64,000 nt of DNA, taken from contig JAESIW010000064.1 in NCBI GenBank assembly GCA_016802295.1, forward strand, positions 62,001 to 126,000. Reading direction: 5' to 3'. Origin of the DNA: Brachionus rotundiformis. Lineage: Eukaryota; Rotifera; Eurotatoria; Ploima; Brachionidae. The translations under genes and the position numbers were made by a program. This document shows, piece by piece, positions 48,406-61,261 of this stretch. A model generated the notes under the pieces. That model ran no database searches and was not told the origin of the DNA. It saw only the letters and a program-made list of their open reading frames with translations. Positions within the stretch are counted from its first letter, which is position 1. Each line of letters opens with the position of its first letter.

Positions 48406-50824
48406 ATGGCTTCAATGACTCTAAATTGTCCAAATCCACCTATAATTTCTGGTTTAAAATATTTTTTTATTTATTTATTTTAAATAATTTAACACAATTG
48501 ATTTAAAGTTCGAAGTTCTGAGGGTCTTTTCCTTCTAAGTCCTAATGAGAACAACTACAACCAACTTGCCAAATTCCACAATTTTCAGTAACTCATTTTC
48601 TTATTTCAAAAGAATATACTGTGACTGATCATATTTAGAGACGAGTCCAAAAATTGTAGAATTAGTGCTTTTGACCCCACTGGAAAATATTTTGGTTATT
48701 GCAATAACACGAAGTAAAATTGAATTCATTTTTCAATTGATTAAAAATAATAAATATTTTAGATGTAAAATAATAGACCTTGAAAATGAATGTAAAGTTG
48801 TCTGTGAAATTGATAGACCTAGAACAAGCTATCTAAAATTTAGTCCAAAGGGAAGTTTTTTAATAATTTGGGAGACTTTTCATGGTAACCAACAAAGATT
48901 GCTTTATTATTTTGCTAATGGATAAATTTAGTTGCCAAGGACAATCAAAAAGAGGCTGCCAATTTGAATATTTTCGAGTCCAAATCAGGAAATTTAATAA
49001 AATCATTAATTCATAAAAAACAATTGGAAAGATTTGTTGAGTGGTCAGATGATGAAAAAGTTTTCTGCTTCATCAATAATGGAGAACTTTTGTTTTTTAA
49101 CACATCTAGTCCTGGTGAGTCTACTTATTATAATTAAGTGATTATTTTAATCAAAATTGTAAAAGATACTGTTGCAAATCGAATCAAATTAGAAAATTTG
49201 AAGGATTTTACTTTCAACTCTGTATCAAAATGTGTAGCGGTTTATGCATCTGGAAAAAAGGTCTTTAAATTTTTATCCAAATGGAACTTTTAAGGAACAA
49301 ATTTTTTTTCATTAAAAATTATTATATTTTTTTTCAATTATCTAAAAATTTCTTGTGGGTAGATTTTGAATACAAATTTCCAAATTCCAGGTTTTTTGTT
49401 GACAATTTAACAATTAATTAGTTAATATAAATTTTATTCTTTGTTTAATTCATATATAATCTTGTTTGATTATCGGACCAGTCCAAAATTTTTCATTAAT
49501 AATTATCTATTAATAGTTTATTTTTTAGTCGGAACCCTCTTTTATTCGTTTATATAAATATCCCGATCTAGCAAATGCTATATCGAACAAAAGTTTTTTT
49601 AATGCGGAAAGAGTAGATTTTAAATGGAATAAATCAGGTATATGATATAAAAGCTATTAATTATATATTTTTAATTAAAAAATAAATTTCATTAACTTAA
49701 TTTTTGAAAGGTACGAATTTATTGCTTTTGTGTAGCACAGAAACATCTCAAAATTCCTATTATGGGGATTCAACTCTGCATCAAATAAACATTAATGGCG
49801 AATCTCAAATGGTTCAGTTGAGCAAAAAAGGTCCAATTTATGCCCTTAGCTGGAATCCCGTTCGCGACGAGTTTGTGGTCGTTTACGGAAGTACGGTCCA
49901 AAAATTATAATCTTTATAGTCTAATTAACTTGATTAAATTAAGCAATGCCAGCAAAAGTGACATTGTTTAATGGAAAAAGTGAGCCAATTTATGACTTTG
50001 GTACTGGAGCTAGGAATGAGTGTTTCTTCAACCAGCAGGGAAATTTATTGTGTTTGGCTGGATTTGGCAATTTGAGAGGAAGAATCGAAGTCTGGAATTT
50101 AAGTTCTAATAGTAGAGCGCCACAGGAATTAAGTTCTTTCCAGGCAGATGATACAACATATTTTGAATGGTCTCCTGATGGTGAACATATGCTCACAGCT
50201 ACTACTGCTCCAAGATTAAGAGTTTCAAATGGGTACTTTTCGATTAAATACAATTAAAAAAAACTATAAACCATTAGTTTTAAAATATGGAATTATTTTG
50301 GAGATGTGCTGTACAACTATCCTATGATTGGTAGCAATGAATTGTGGCAAGTACAATGGCAGCAAGGACAGTATCCAACTAAACCTATTGTTAAAAAAAC
50401 CAACCAGCCAGTAGTAAAACAAGAAAGTATGGTACTTTTAAGATTTATGATTCGAACTAATTTGTGAATTAAGCCAAGGCATATGTGCCACCACATCTTA
50501 GAGGAGCGAACAAACCATCTCAAATAGTAAACAAATTGCACCAAGATGACGAAAAGCCTGACAAACATTTGAAAATAAAACCAGCTAACAAATCGAGCGA
50601 TGACCCGGAAAAACAAATAAAAAATTTAAGAAAAGTAATCGATTAATTGTTTTATAAGCTTTTTTTGATTAATTTTAAAAAAAAATTTTTACCAGAAACT
50701 GTCACAAATAGAAGATTTGAAAAAAAAGCAAGCATCTGGTGTAAAATTGGAGGTTAATCAATTGGATAAGATAAAACGTGAAGATGAAGTGATTGCGGAA
50801 TTGAAAAAACTCGAAGTTTTATAA
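48406..50824 (+). CDS. EIF2A: Eukaryotic translation initiation factor 2A
   Basis: 12 exons join in phase: 48406-48451, 48509-48587, 48639-48713, 48763-48884, 48932-49114, 49166-49260, 49529-49637, 49711-49890, 49944-50232, 50278-50426, 50474-50634, 50696-50824; 538 codons plus stop, slightly shorter than the human protein. The beta-propeller blocks RSSEGLFLLS, FIRLYKYPDLANA, STLHQININGES, GPIYALSWNP, MPAKVTLFNG, LAGFGNLRGRIEVW and SPDGEHMLTATTAPRLRVSNG identify eIF2A. The C-terminal part has KAYVPPHLRG and a Lys/Glu-rich helix (QLDKIKREDEVIAELKKLE). The factor can deliver initiator tRNA to the 40S subunit independently of GTP and acts in non-canonical initiation. The donor of exon 6 reads GTCTTT, weaker than the others. 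An AATAAA lies near 50955. Confidence 0.95.
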
Positions 50825-51901
50825 TTATTTATCTAAATGATTTAAACCAAAATTGATAAAATTAATAAAATAATTATCACCTCATTTTCATAAAAATTTA
50901 AATTATAAAGCAATGATAAAATTTTGTATTATATAACTTAAAAGTCATATTATAAATAAAGTTAAACAAAATCGAATACTCCACAGTAAAAGGTCTAGTT
51001 TTAGGTTTCTTATTGCACAAAAGTTTAGACGCACTAGTTTTTTTCACAAGATTATTTCGTAAGACATAAAAATATTTAATTTTGTTTAAGAAATATACTA
51101 AATAAAAATCTATTTTTAATAAAACTAATTCTGCCCTTCAAATTGATATAAATACATGATAATTCGATATTACACTTAGCTGAAAAATTGAAATTAAATA
51201 AAGGCAATAAAGATTTCAGTAAAAATTTTTGCACTAAAGTTTAGACGCACGTCAATTATCTTTAATCAAAGATCGATTATTTAAATTACGAATATCTTGT
51301 AGAAATTGTGCCATATTTGTAGTCTTTGGAGGAATACAAGATTAACAGACACTACCACTAGTTGATTCCATTTTAGTGTGCTCAATAAGACCAATTCAAT
51401 AAATTTAATACCAGTCTTGCTGCAATGGTCAAAACTTCAAGAGGCATGATCGTGGTCATTTATTAATAAAAAAATTAATATCAAAATGAGAAATTAATTT
51501 GCAAAATTTAATAAAAACTATGATATATTATTATGCTTACTCTGCTTAAAAAAAAAAATATCTGATTTTAATTCGTCCATTTACAAATGATTGATAAATA
51601 AAGAATAAAAATAATCATTCTATCTGTTATTAGATTTTTACACATATTTAAAAAAAATTTAAAAAAATAAATTAATAAAATTTCTCTTACTAGATCAAAT
51701 CTTAAAATAAATAAAATTATATAGATGAAAACCATGATCTAATCTTAAACAACCTTATTTTACATGTATATATGCTCACTTTGATTCTTTTTCCTTATTC
51801 TAAAGCAAAATTTTATCTTTTCCTCAGTCACATGTTTTTGAATAAATTTATTTTAAAATTCAAGTCATTTTTTTCTTATTTTTTATAATTAATCATAAAA
51901 G
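50825..51901. other. Intergenic DNA with two copies of a short direct repeat
   Basis: The sequence TTGCAC(A/T)AAAGTTTAGACGCAC occurs at about 51013-51034 and 51229-51250, same orientation, about 216 bp apart. It resembles the terminal sequence of a Tc1/mariner-like element. A short minus-strand frame beside the second copy has stops. Nothing else is recognised. Confidence 0.5.
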
Positions 51902-53734
51902 ATGGATAATCAAGATTTTGTTGAAGAAGAGAAAACAAATTCAGAAGCTCTCGTAGAAATTGGTGATGCTCAAAACGAAAATGGTTCAGAAAATTATGTT
52001 GTAATAAACGAAGAAAACGAAGAAAATATACCTCATGTAGCATCTAGTTTAAATGATAAAGTACAGAATGAAAAAAGTGATAATGAATTGATTTATGATG
52101 TCATAATAATTGGTGCTGGTTTATCGGGACTTTATGCTGCATATTATTTGACTAAAAAATGTAAAGACTTGCGAATTTTGATAATAGAAGGAAAAGATAG
52201 ACTTGGAGGTAATGTTTTTTCAATCCTGGAATAATAATTATGATTAATTTTTGAATAGGAAGAACTCAAACTGTAGAGATCAAATGTAGCGAAGATGGTC
52301 AAAAGTCAAAATGGGATTTGGGTGGTCAATGGGTTACTGATACTCAAAAACATATTACCAAACTTTTAAAAGAGCTTAATATAGAAACATATTTTCAGTT
52401 TGTTGAAGGAAAAAAAATTTTAGAAACTAATGGCAAATTAGTTAGCTACAACTCATCAATTCCAAGTGTATCTTTATTGAGTCTAATTGACTTACAAATG
52501 GGTTCTATGAAGATAAGCTCAAATGCCAAAAAAATATCCACAATCAATCCATTTGAGAATGTTAGCTTAGCTAGTCGACTTGACGCTGGTAACTTGGATG
52601 AATTTCTTCTATCCAAATCTTTTAGCTCCAAGTCAAGATCTCTGATCGATCCAGCTATTCGGACAATTTATGGCGCAGAGGCATCTCAAATAAATGCTTT
52701 GTTTGGTTTGATGTATATAAAATCAGGTGGTGGTAGCTTGGAATCTTTGGCATTGTCAGACAAAGGTTGCGCTCAGGAAAAAAAAGTTAAAGGCGGAATT
52801 CAGCAAATTAGTGAAAAATTGGCTCAATTGATAAAAAATAATGAAAAAAACGATATTCTATTAAGTACTCATTTGGCCAGGATCGAACAAGACAAAGAGA
52901 AGATTACTGTAATTGCTAACAATTCATCTGGTCAAATTAAATTTGAAGGCAAAAAAGTTATTTCATCAATTCCAATCAATCAGTATATCCATATTAGTTT
53001 TGAACCTGAGCTACCAATTTACAAGAGGCATGTATTTCAATTTTGCCAAATGGGAAATTTAATTAAATTTATAGTGACATATTCAAAGCCATTTTGGAGA
53101 GAAAAAGGTTTTTCTGGTGAAGTTGTTTCAGATGGCTCTGTTTTGTGGTCAAAAGAATTGTCGAATGATGAGATTATTGAGATTCCGAAATCTGGACCAA
53201 TTGCTTGTGTTTTTGATGGCACTAATGCTGATGGACAAGCTGCTCTAGTTGGTTTCATTGGAGCTAAAATGGCAGTTGAATGGACAGGTTTGATTTTTAG
53301 AAAAAATATTACCGACTGGATTTATTATTTGTGATAATTAAGACCAAAAGGATGAGCTGAGAAAGCAGGAAGTAATTGAAGGTCTGGTTAGATATTTTGG
53401 TGAAGAGGCAAGAAATTATCTGGATTATGTGGAAAAAGTTTGGGCAAAGGAAAAATTTAGCGGCGGCTGTCCGACATGTAATTTAAGCTCGTCGGGAGTA
53501 ATGGAAAATTATGCAAGAGCAGTGCGAGAACCATTTATGAATTTTCATTTTTGTGGCACAGAATCAGCAACAGATTGGCAAGGATATATGGACGGTGCTA
53601 TTCAAAGTGGAGAAAGAGCTGCCAATGAAGTGCTGTATGTTCTTTTCAAAGATGATAGAAACATTGACTATGACTATGAAAATACTTACTATTTTCACAA
53701 AGAGATTAACAAAAATCGAGCAAGCTCAAAATAA
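51902..53734 (+). CDS. FAD-dependent amine oxidase (MAO-like), no membrane anchor
   Basis: Three exons: 51902-52208, 52259-53287, 53343-53734; 575 codons plus stop. About 65 acidic, presumably disordered residues precede the FAD-binding fold (DVIIIGAGLSGLYAAYYL, ILIIEGKDRLGG). DLGGQWVTDTQKHI follows. The C-terminal part has GGCPTC, FCGTESATDWQGYMDG and GAIQSGERAANEVL, the conserved end of the monoamine oxidase family. The Cys that carries the covalent flavin in MAO-A/B (SGGCY) is kept, but the following Tyr is Pro. The outer-membrane anchor helix at the C-terminus of vertebrate MAO is absent: the tail is charged (FKDDRNIDYDYEN). It probably oxidises amines with release of H2O2 as a soluble enzyme; substrate unknown. 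Confidence 0.88.
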
Positions 53735-56207
53735 TGTACTTTATTTATTTATAAGTAAACATTTACAAAAATTAAAAAAAACAAAAATATAATATTATTA
53801 TATATAAAATTTTTTATTAGTTAATCTAGAAAGGAAAAAATAAGAATAAATATATATATAGTTTTTTATATTCCAAAGTGAACTGACATTACAAATCAAT
53901 CGAAATTATCTTTAAATTAAAGAAATTTAATTTTAAAAAATTATTAAGGTAAAGACAATGAAATTGTTTTAATAGTTTAATACTTTTTGTACTTTTGTAA
54001 TTTATGGTATATTTAATTTAAGATTTTAATTTAATAGTTCAATTATTGATTTTAATTTTTACCAATAGTTCTCTAATCTACACCAAACCGAATCCCTAAA
54101 CCAGGCCTGCGCCTCGTAGAAAAAGGAAAAAATCTTTTTAATATTTAAATCTCATTGTCTATCCATGGAAAATTCATTTACTAAGCTTTTTCTATTACGA
54201 AATTCAAATTTTTTTTTATATTCTTAAAATTTGACTTTATAACAATTGAATAAAAATTTAAAAATCTGTTTAGTTATATAATAAAATTAAAATTTGCTCT
54301 ATTATGATTTTTTTATAGTATCAGAGCATTCAGATAATTTAATATTTTTTGTACTTGATTGTTTAATTATTTATTTCGATTTTTACTAATAGTTCGGTAT
54401 TGTGAATTTCAAAAACAAACAGAACAAAAATTCTTCCTATTTTAGTAAATTTTAATTTACCAATATTTCCAAAAAAATACTGCAACATAGTGCAACTTAC
54501 TTTGTTGCATCTTTTTTACCTAAAATAATTTTTCTGGTGTAGATAAAAGACAAAAACTAAAGCATGAATAAAACTTAAATTGATTTTTGAATTTTTTTAC
54601 CTAAAAAAAGTAAATAAAGTTTATTTTTTGGTAAAAAATAATTATCTTAGCATTTAAAAATCAAGTTGTGAAAAAATTGACTGAAAAATAAAGAATGAAA
54701 AAAAATTAAAGGAATAGTGGTTCCCAAGGCGATCATTTATGTAATTTTGGTTTAATTCATATTTTTTTATTAGATACCTGTCTATTATTTAGAAGGCAGC
54801 TCATTCAAAAAGATAGTCTCGACCAACAATGTTTGGCTTAATAAGAACTTCTCATAATAATTGAATTATTTATCAACTCAAAATCACTTTTTCAAGTTTA
54901 TAATAAATAGAATGAGCTAAGATGATGATCTTTATGGTTTTTTCCATCAGATACTGTCAATAAATCCTTTTTTTTTAGAATAGTCAATTAAAATTCTTAG
55001 TTTATTTGAGCTGTCATCAATTAAATTTATATGTTTTAATTAAGCTATAATATAAGTTTAAGACGTATTGATTCATTTAAATAAAATTTTTAAGATTTTG
55101 TCTTTAAATTGTTTGAATATTAATTGAAAGAAAAAAAGTAAATCCAAAAAAAAATTCTTTTACCATCCTGGGACGACTCAAGTATAAATAATAAAACACA
55201 TAATTTTCTATATTGTTTAATTAAGTTCTTTTGATAAAATGCCTGAAATAAAATACCTGAATTCAGGAGAAAAACGTTTCTAAACTCGTGTTAGTTATTT
55301 AAAGTGTATAATTAATAATTTTAAATTCACTTTGTTTATTGATTCATGGAAGAGTTTCGTTTTGGTTTCAATTGTAGTTTTATTTATAAAAATTAAAAAA
55401 AAATGTAAATTTTGGATTTCAGAAACAAGACTTTAGGGACTTCTTTCTTTGGTTTATTTTGCTGTTCAAAACTGAAATTAGAGATCTATTTTATATTTGA
55501 TTAATTTTTATTTAAAGGGTTAGAGGTTACAGAATATTGTAAAAATTTAAGTTAAATTATTTTATTCATTCGCAAAATTTTAAACCAATATTTATGTACA
55601 CAATTGAATTATTCAAAAAAATAATTTATCCTCGTTACCTTATGTTCTAACTTAAGATTTTAAATCTATTTAATTTTTTTATAAATGAACAAAAGAAAAT
55701 ATAATATAATAAAATCAAAAAAAATCTGATAAATAAAATCATAACATAAGATTAAATCAGCATAAAACTTTTAAATAATTAATAAACATTTATTTTCATC
55801 ATTACCAGTTTTTATTTATTTTCTATTTTCAAATTGCCAAAATTACTTCAAATAATAAAATTTATTAACTCATAACTTTAAAGTCAAAATAAAGTCTTAA
55901 TTAATAATTTAAAATTAATTAATAAAAATAAGTCATTAAATAAACGGCATTTAGCATTTTAAATATACATGCTAAATAATTTTTAATAAACTGGAAATAA
56001 ATGCGATATTAATCATTCAGAATTAACATCATTATAAGCCGCACTGTTCACCGAATATTACCGGGTATAAAATATTAAATGCTTCATAGTAGAGACTTAA
56101 TACATTACTAATAATAATTAGAATAAATAGTTAAGCAAAAAATCGCCCTTAGTAAAAATAAACGCTTTCATCTGGTGTGCACTTGGCACTTTTCGGTAGT
56201 TTTCTGG
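53735..56207. other. Intergenic DNA between the convergent amine oxidase and WNK genes
   Basis: About 2.5 kb of AT-rich sequence with no supported gene, RNA or clear repeat. It contains both 3' flanks, since the two genes converge. Confidence 0.5.
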
Positions 56208-59200
56208 TCATTGCTGATTGTTTAAGCTATGCTTGCCACTTTCCATTACATACTTTTGCAATTCATCTTGGTGTCTTTTAAGCAACTCTTCTATTTCTCT
56301 CCGTTGTCTGGTAAATTTTAAAAATTAAGGCTTTTTACAAGTAAAATTGTTTGGCAATTTTTCTTACCTCATAAAAAGATCCTCAAATTTTGGTAAATTT
56401 TTTGAGTTAGTTAAATTTTGAGAAAAATTTTTGCTTTGATTGTCTACTTGGTTAACATTTTCATTCAGCGATTGCTTGGCAGATTGGTTGTTAATATTTT
56501 GATGGTTTGATTGTGATGGAACAGATCGGTTAATAGCTGGTTGATTTGACACAGTTGGTTGACTTTTAGCTTGAAAGCTATTTTGTTGAGCTAGTTGATT
56601 GACGCCCAACAGGCCGAGTATGTACGCAAAATTTGCATCATTCAACTGAACAGATTCGCAATTGTGGTCAACTTCACCATTGGTCTGAGCCTTTGCCGTT
56701 TCAGCTGGTTTTGGCAAGCATTTTTTCTCTTTCAAGTCCATGGAGTTTCGCCTGCTCAGCGAAGGCGAATAGGAGCCGATATTCTCGTTCAAATGCTGCT
56801 GATGGGGATTATGATGAATGGGGTTTGCCGGAGTTGTTTGAAAATTGGGCGTCTGATACTCGGCAACATGATTTCCATCGAGTACTTTTTCGCTCAAAAT
56901 TTGCTTTATTCGCTCTCCCAATTGTGTCAATATGTCATTTGAATGTTCAATTTTGTGTGTGAGGACATTTTGAATTGCCACTGTTTGGATTAACTTTGGA
57001 TCATCCAAACTTAGTGCCGAAATTTCTTGTTCAGGCAAGATTGTCTCGGTCAAATGAACACTAGGTGAGTTATATGACGATTTGCGTACTATTCCATTAT
57101 TAATTTGCTGTTGATGTTTCTGGCTCTGAACTTGAACCAGGTTTTGGATCGGATTTTCGGTTATTGGCACCAAATTGAACCCGTGTGTGGTAACCATGGT
57201 TGGATATGGTTTCATTTCGGGTTCGAATTGACCATTCATGTTAAGAGGATTATTCGAAGTGGGGGACAACTTAAGAGTGTAGTTAGAGGCAAGCACTGGA
57301 GCTGAAAGCGGACCTAGGCCTGGTTGAAAAGTTTGCAAATTCAGAGGACTTATATTATTCACATTTCTATTGTAGGTTGTAGGCGGATTGTGTTGGTTGG
57401 GAAAATTTTGGCTATTTATAAGCTGAGACATGAGAGAATTATTTAGAAGAGATTGATGCAAACTTTGACTTTGGTATTTGCTTGAATCAGTATTATCTTG
57501 TGCATAAACAACTTTGACCGGGTTTGGTATTTGTTGGATATGTTGATTCTGGATATAAGTCTGGTTTGTTTGTAATACTTTAGGCTGATTGGAAGCGCTT
57601 GATTGGACCTGTACTCTATTCGGTTGAGTATTAGCCTGGACCATAGGATTACCATGTCCAGTGCTATCTACTGCGTTCAAAAGACTCTGAATTTCGAAAG
57701 AAACATGATATTGCTTTTGTACTAAAAATTTAGATGGGTCCATATGATTGTTGGTCATTATTGATGACTGAATTTGTGGCTGGGGTTGGTTCTGCATGCC
57801 CATTTGAGATGTATGGTAGTTAATATTGACTAAACTTTGGGGCTTGGAGCTGGCATTTTGGCTGGTTTGGATGGCGATTGGCTGAAAGCTCTGTGGTGCT
57901 TGGACAGCAATTTGGTTCTGATTCAAATTTTGCTGTAAAGCGTATATACTGTTTGAGTTTATGGACTGCAAGTTTGCTAAATTATCAGTGGCAATCGGTT
58001 TCTTGTCACTTGAGTCCACATTCGGTACCTAACAGTTAAAATTAAAAAAAAAATTTAATATCTTAAATTAAATTCTACCTTTAAAGGCACCAGTATTGAA
58101 TTAAATACTTTATTTTTTATGCTATTTAGATTGTGTTTATTTAGATTAATGTGCTGGATAATACTGTGAATACTTTCGGTCAATGAATTGGCATAGTCAT
58201 TTGAGAGAACATCGTTGTCAATATTTAGCTTAAATAATAAATTAGATAAATACATATGTGTATATATATGAATATAATTTTTTTCTTTTTTTAATTTACA
58301 GGTTAAAAATTAGTTTTTTTTAGTGTTTATTTTTCTTGATGTTAAGAATTTGTAAAACTTAATAATTGCTTGACTTAACTTTTTTTATAATAGACAAAAC
58401 TTTTAAACGCATATAATAAACTGTGTGTTTTCTAATCCAGCGAAAATTAGATTAGCTTAGCAAATTTTATTCCAACTATCTTTACAAACAATTGCTGAAT
58501 TAATATAGTTTTAATTCTTTTGAAAGAAATTAGTTAAATTTGATAGATATATATTAATTTGCTTACTTATTATTATAATTATAAATTAGGCAGAAAAATA
58601 ATTTTTAAAGATAATTTTTAGAAAAAAAATTTAATTTAAGTTAAATAAACTTGAGCGTAATTTACAACTAGAAAACATTTTTGTGTTTTTAAATAAAAAT
58701 AAAAGAATTAATTTTAAATAATTACCTTTTTTACACAAAAATAAACTCAGGTAAATTCTCTAATTAGCTAGAACTACGCAATCCATAATTTTATTTATCT
58801 CAAATGTATTATACTTAATTTTTGGCTGTAATTAAAGCTAATTTATTTTAAAATTCTCTTTTGTTTTACTATTTTGACTTAAGAACGCTGGCTTCTGATT
58901 ATTTTAAAAATTTAACTAAGTCAAACATTTTGCCATAGATAACTTTGATTTAATTATATTAATAAATCATTCGAAAAAAAATATTCGAAGATTAATAAGC
59001 AAAAACTAGAACTATTAAACAATGATTACTAATAAAATATTACTTTATCATAATAACTTAATTATTCTTTTTATTACAGAACAGACCGCATACTAGCACT
59101 CATTAAAGGCTTTTTTTTGCTTCTATTTTTACGATCTTTACTTTTTTTTTTGAAAAAATTTTTAGTTAATTATTTAAGAATTCAAGGCGACGCTGAAATC

Positions 59201-61261
59201 TTTTTATCTCAATATAAAAGGTTAAAAAAATTAGTTTTTTTGGTTGTAAATAATACATTTCTAGCATAAATAGTAATAACTCACTAAATGAAAACTAAAT
59301 ATTGATTTCAAAAGAATTTTGCCAAATTTTGGTTACCATATTTAATACATTAGTTAATTATTAAAATTAATTATTAATGGTTGATTGTAAAAATTTATAA
59401 ATTAAATGTACTCATTTGTCATCCAGTCTAATTATTTAAGATATTAAATTTTTAGTACTCTTAAGTAGCCAAAATGAGCTAGTCTTTAAACAAAAAAATA
59501 TATTTTCAAAATTCGAAGGAATAAATTTAGATAAAATTTAAGTACATAATATCAAAAATACTCATCAAGTGCTGTTTATATTTTTATAGCTAAATTTTTT
59601 TCATTATATTTAAATTCTTGAACTTACCAATCTTTTGGTTATTTCATGCGGCGAGTCAGTATTTAGTCCAAATTTCAGCTTAATTTCGTCTTTATTGTCA
59701 AGTTCCAAGATACAATGAACAACTTCACCTGTCTCAGCCGTTTCAACAAAGTCACTGATGGTCAATTTGAGTGAAACTTCTCTTGGATTGATTTTGTTCA
59801 GCTCTTCATTTACTTGATCAACAAATTGAACTTGTTTTACTGGCGCATGGTTCTGGATCACTCCAGAATTGTCATTAACTAAAGTTTGAGTATTGGTCAA
59901 ACTAGTTGGTATTTCATTTTTGCTGCTTGACAAAGCCAAAGATTCGTTCAATATCTTTTGATTTTCGTTGAAAATTTGCACCTTTTCTATTGAGTTGTCA
60001 ATTAGACTCAAACCTGGCTGATTGGGCATGGACTCATTTGGATTTCCAACTTGACTTTGATTACTCGACGTCAGCGAAAGAATTTCGTCTTCGTTCTTGT
60101 CCGGAATCTTGTCAAGTCTAAATACAACTATCTTATCTTTAATAGCCTGAGTTAAAAACTTAATATCTTCATCGCAAATTTTATCAGATTTTTCTTTAAA
60201 TTCTTTGACTATTTTTTCCGGATCGTCATTATTTACGTCAAAGGTAAATTCAATTTCTTCATTTTCTGGCCAAACCGGTCCTCTTCTCCTTGCTTTATCA
60301 TAAACTTTGAGTCGAAAGGTTATCAGTCCTTCTTCAACACTTTCAATTACTTTAGAGTTTTTGTCCTTAAGCACCTCCAATTTGAGACCATTGTTTTCCA
60401 TAAACCAAGAATGATTTAGCATTTCTTTTACTGAAGGACGCTGATTTCGGTTTAGTCGAATGCACCAACCGATCAGCTCCTTCAAGTCTTCACTGTCTAT
60501 TTTCGAAAAGCTGTCCGGTTTTTGACCTTTGGTAACGCGCTTGTAAATTTCAAAAGGCTTAGAGCATTCTTGATAGGGATATTCACCAGTTGCCATCTCT
60601 AAAAGGCACATACCAAAGGCGTATACATCTATGCTCTCGTCGTATTGTTCCGAGTACATTTCAGGTGCCATAAACTCTGGCGTACCAATTACTGATTTAG
60701 CAAAGGAGGTCTTTTTCAGCGTAGCTAGGCCCAAATCGCCAATTTTTACCTGACCTGACTGACCAGTCACGAATATGTTGTCGCATTTAAGGTCTCGATG
60801 GATCACTGGAGGTGACCTGCTGTGTAAATAGGCCAGACCTTTTAAAATTTGAGTGGCAAAATTTTTTATTACTCTGAGTCTTGTGGTACGAAATCGCTGA
60901 ACATATGCTTTAAGAGTGCCTGAAGTCATAAGCTCCGTAACCAGGATAATTCTTTTCGGCTTTACCTTGGTGTCTTCCCAATACTCGTAAAAACGCACAA
61001 TATTTGGATGCTGAAGTTGCTTGAGCATTTCGGCCTCTTCGATAAAACGAAGACGTTCTTGCCTGTTAAACTTGCGGTCATGCAACTCGCACCAAGCAAC
61101 TGGTACGCCGCTTTCCGTATCCAGTCCTTTGTACACTGTCTTAAATGAGCCGTGACCAATCTCGGTGTCGTATTTTAGGAATCTTTTGTCCGGAGATTCA
61201 TCAATTGGTTTTTCATCCTCGAGAATATCTGTCTCCTTTGGTATCTCTGACAGTTCATGGT
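56208..61261 (-). CDS. WNK: WNK (with-no-lysine) protein kinase, 5' end missing
   Basis: Exons in transcription order: 61261-59628, 58228-58079, 58028-56368, 56307-56208, all in phase; the first visible exon opens in mid-codon, so at least one upstream exon is missing. Kinase domain: glycine loop GHGSFKTVYKGLDT with the displaced catalytic Lys, strand beta3 VAWCEL with Cys in place of the usual Lys (the WNK hallmark), HRDLKCDN, DLGLATL (the Leu pair of the chloride-binding site) and activation loop KSVIGTPEFMAPE. Two OSR1-C/PF2-type domains follow (ITFRLKVYDKARR...FTFDV; VSLKLTISDFVE...LKFGL). The 553-codon third exon is Gln/Asn/Ser-rich and disordered, and a short coiled coil (RQRREIEELLKRHQDEL) ends the protein. 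WNKs sense chloride and osmotic state and activate SPAK/OSR1 to control cation-chloride cotransporters. Confidence 0.92.

Noticed and set aside
56595..57305. Plus-strand open frames of 66-115 codons
   Set aside because: They are antisense to the Gln/Asn-rich exon of the WNK gene; CAA/AAT codons read backwards rarely give stops.
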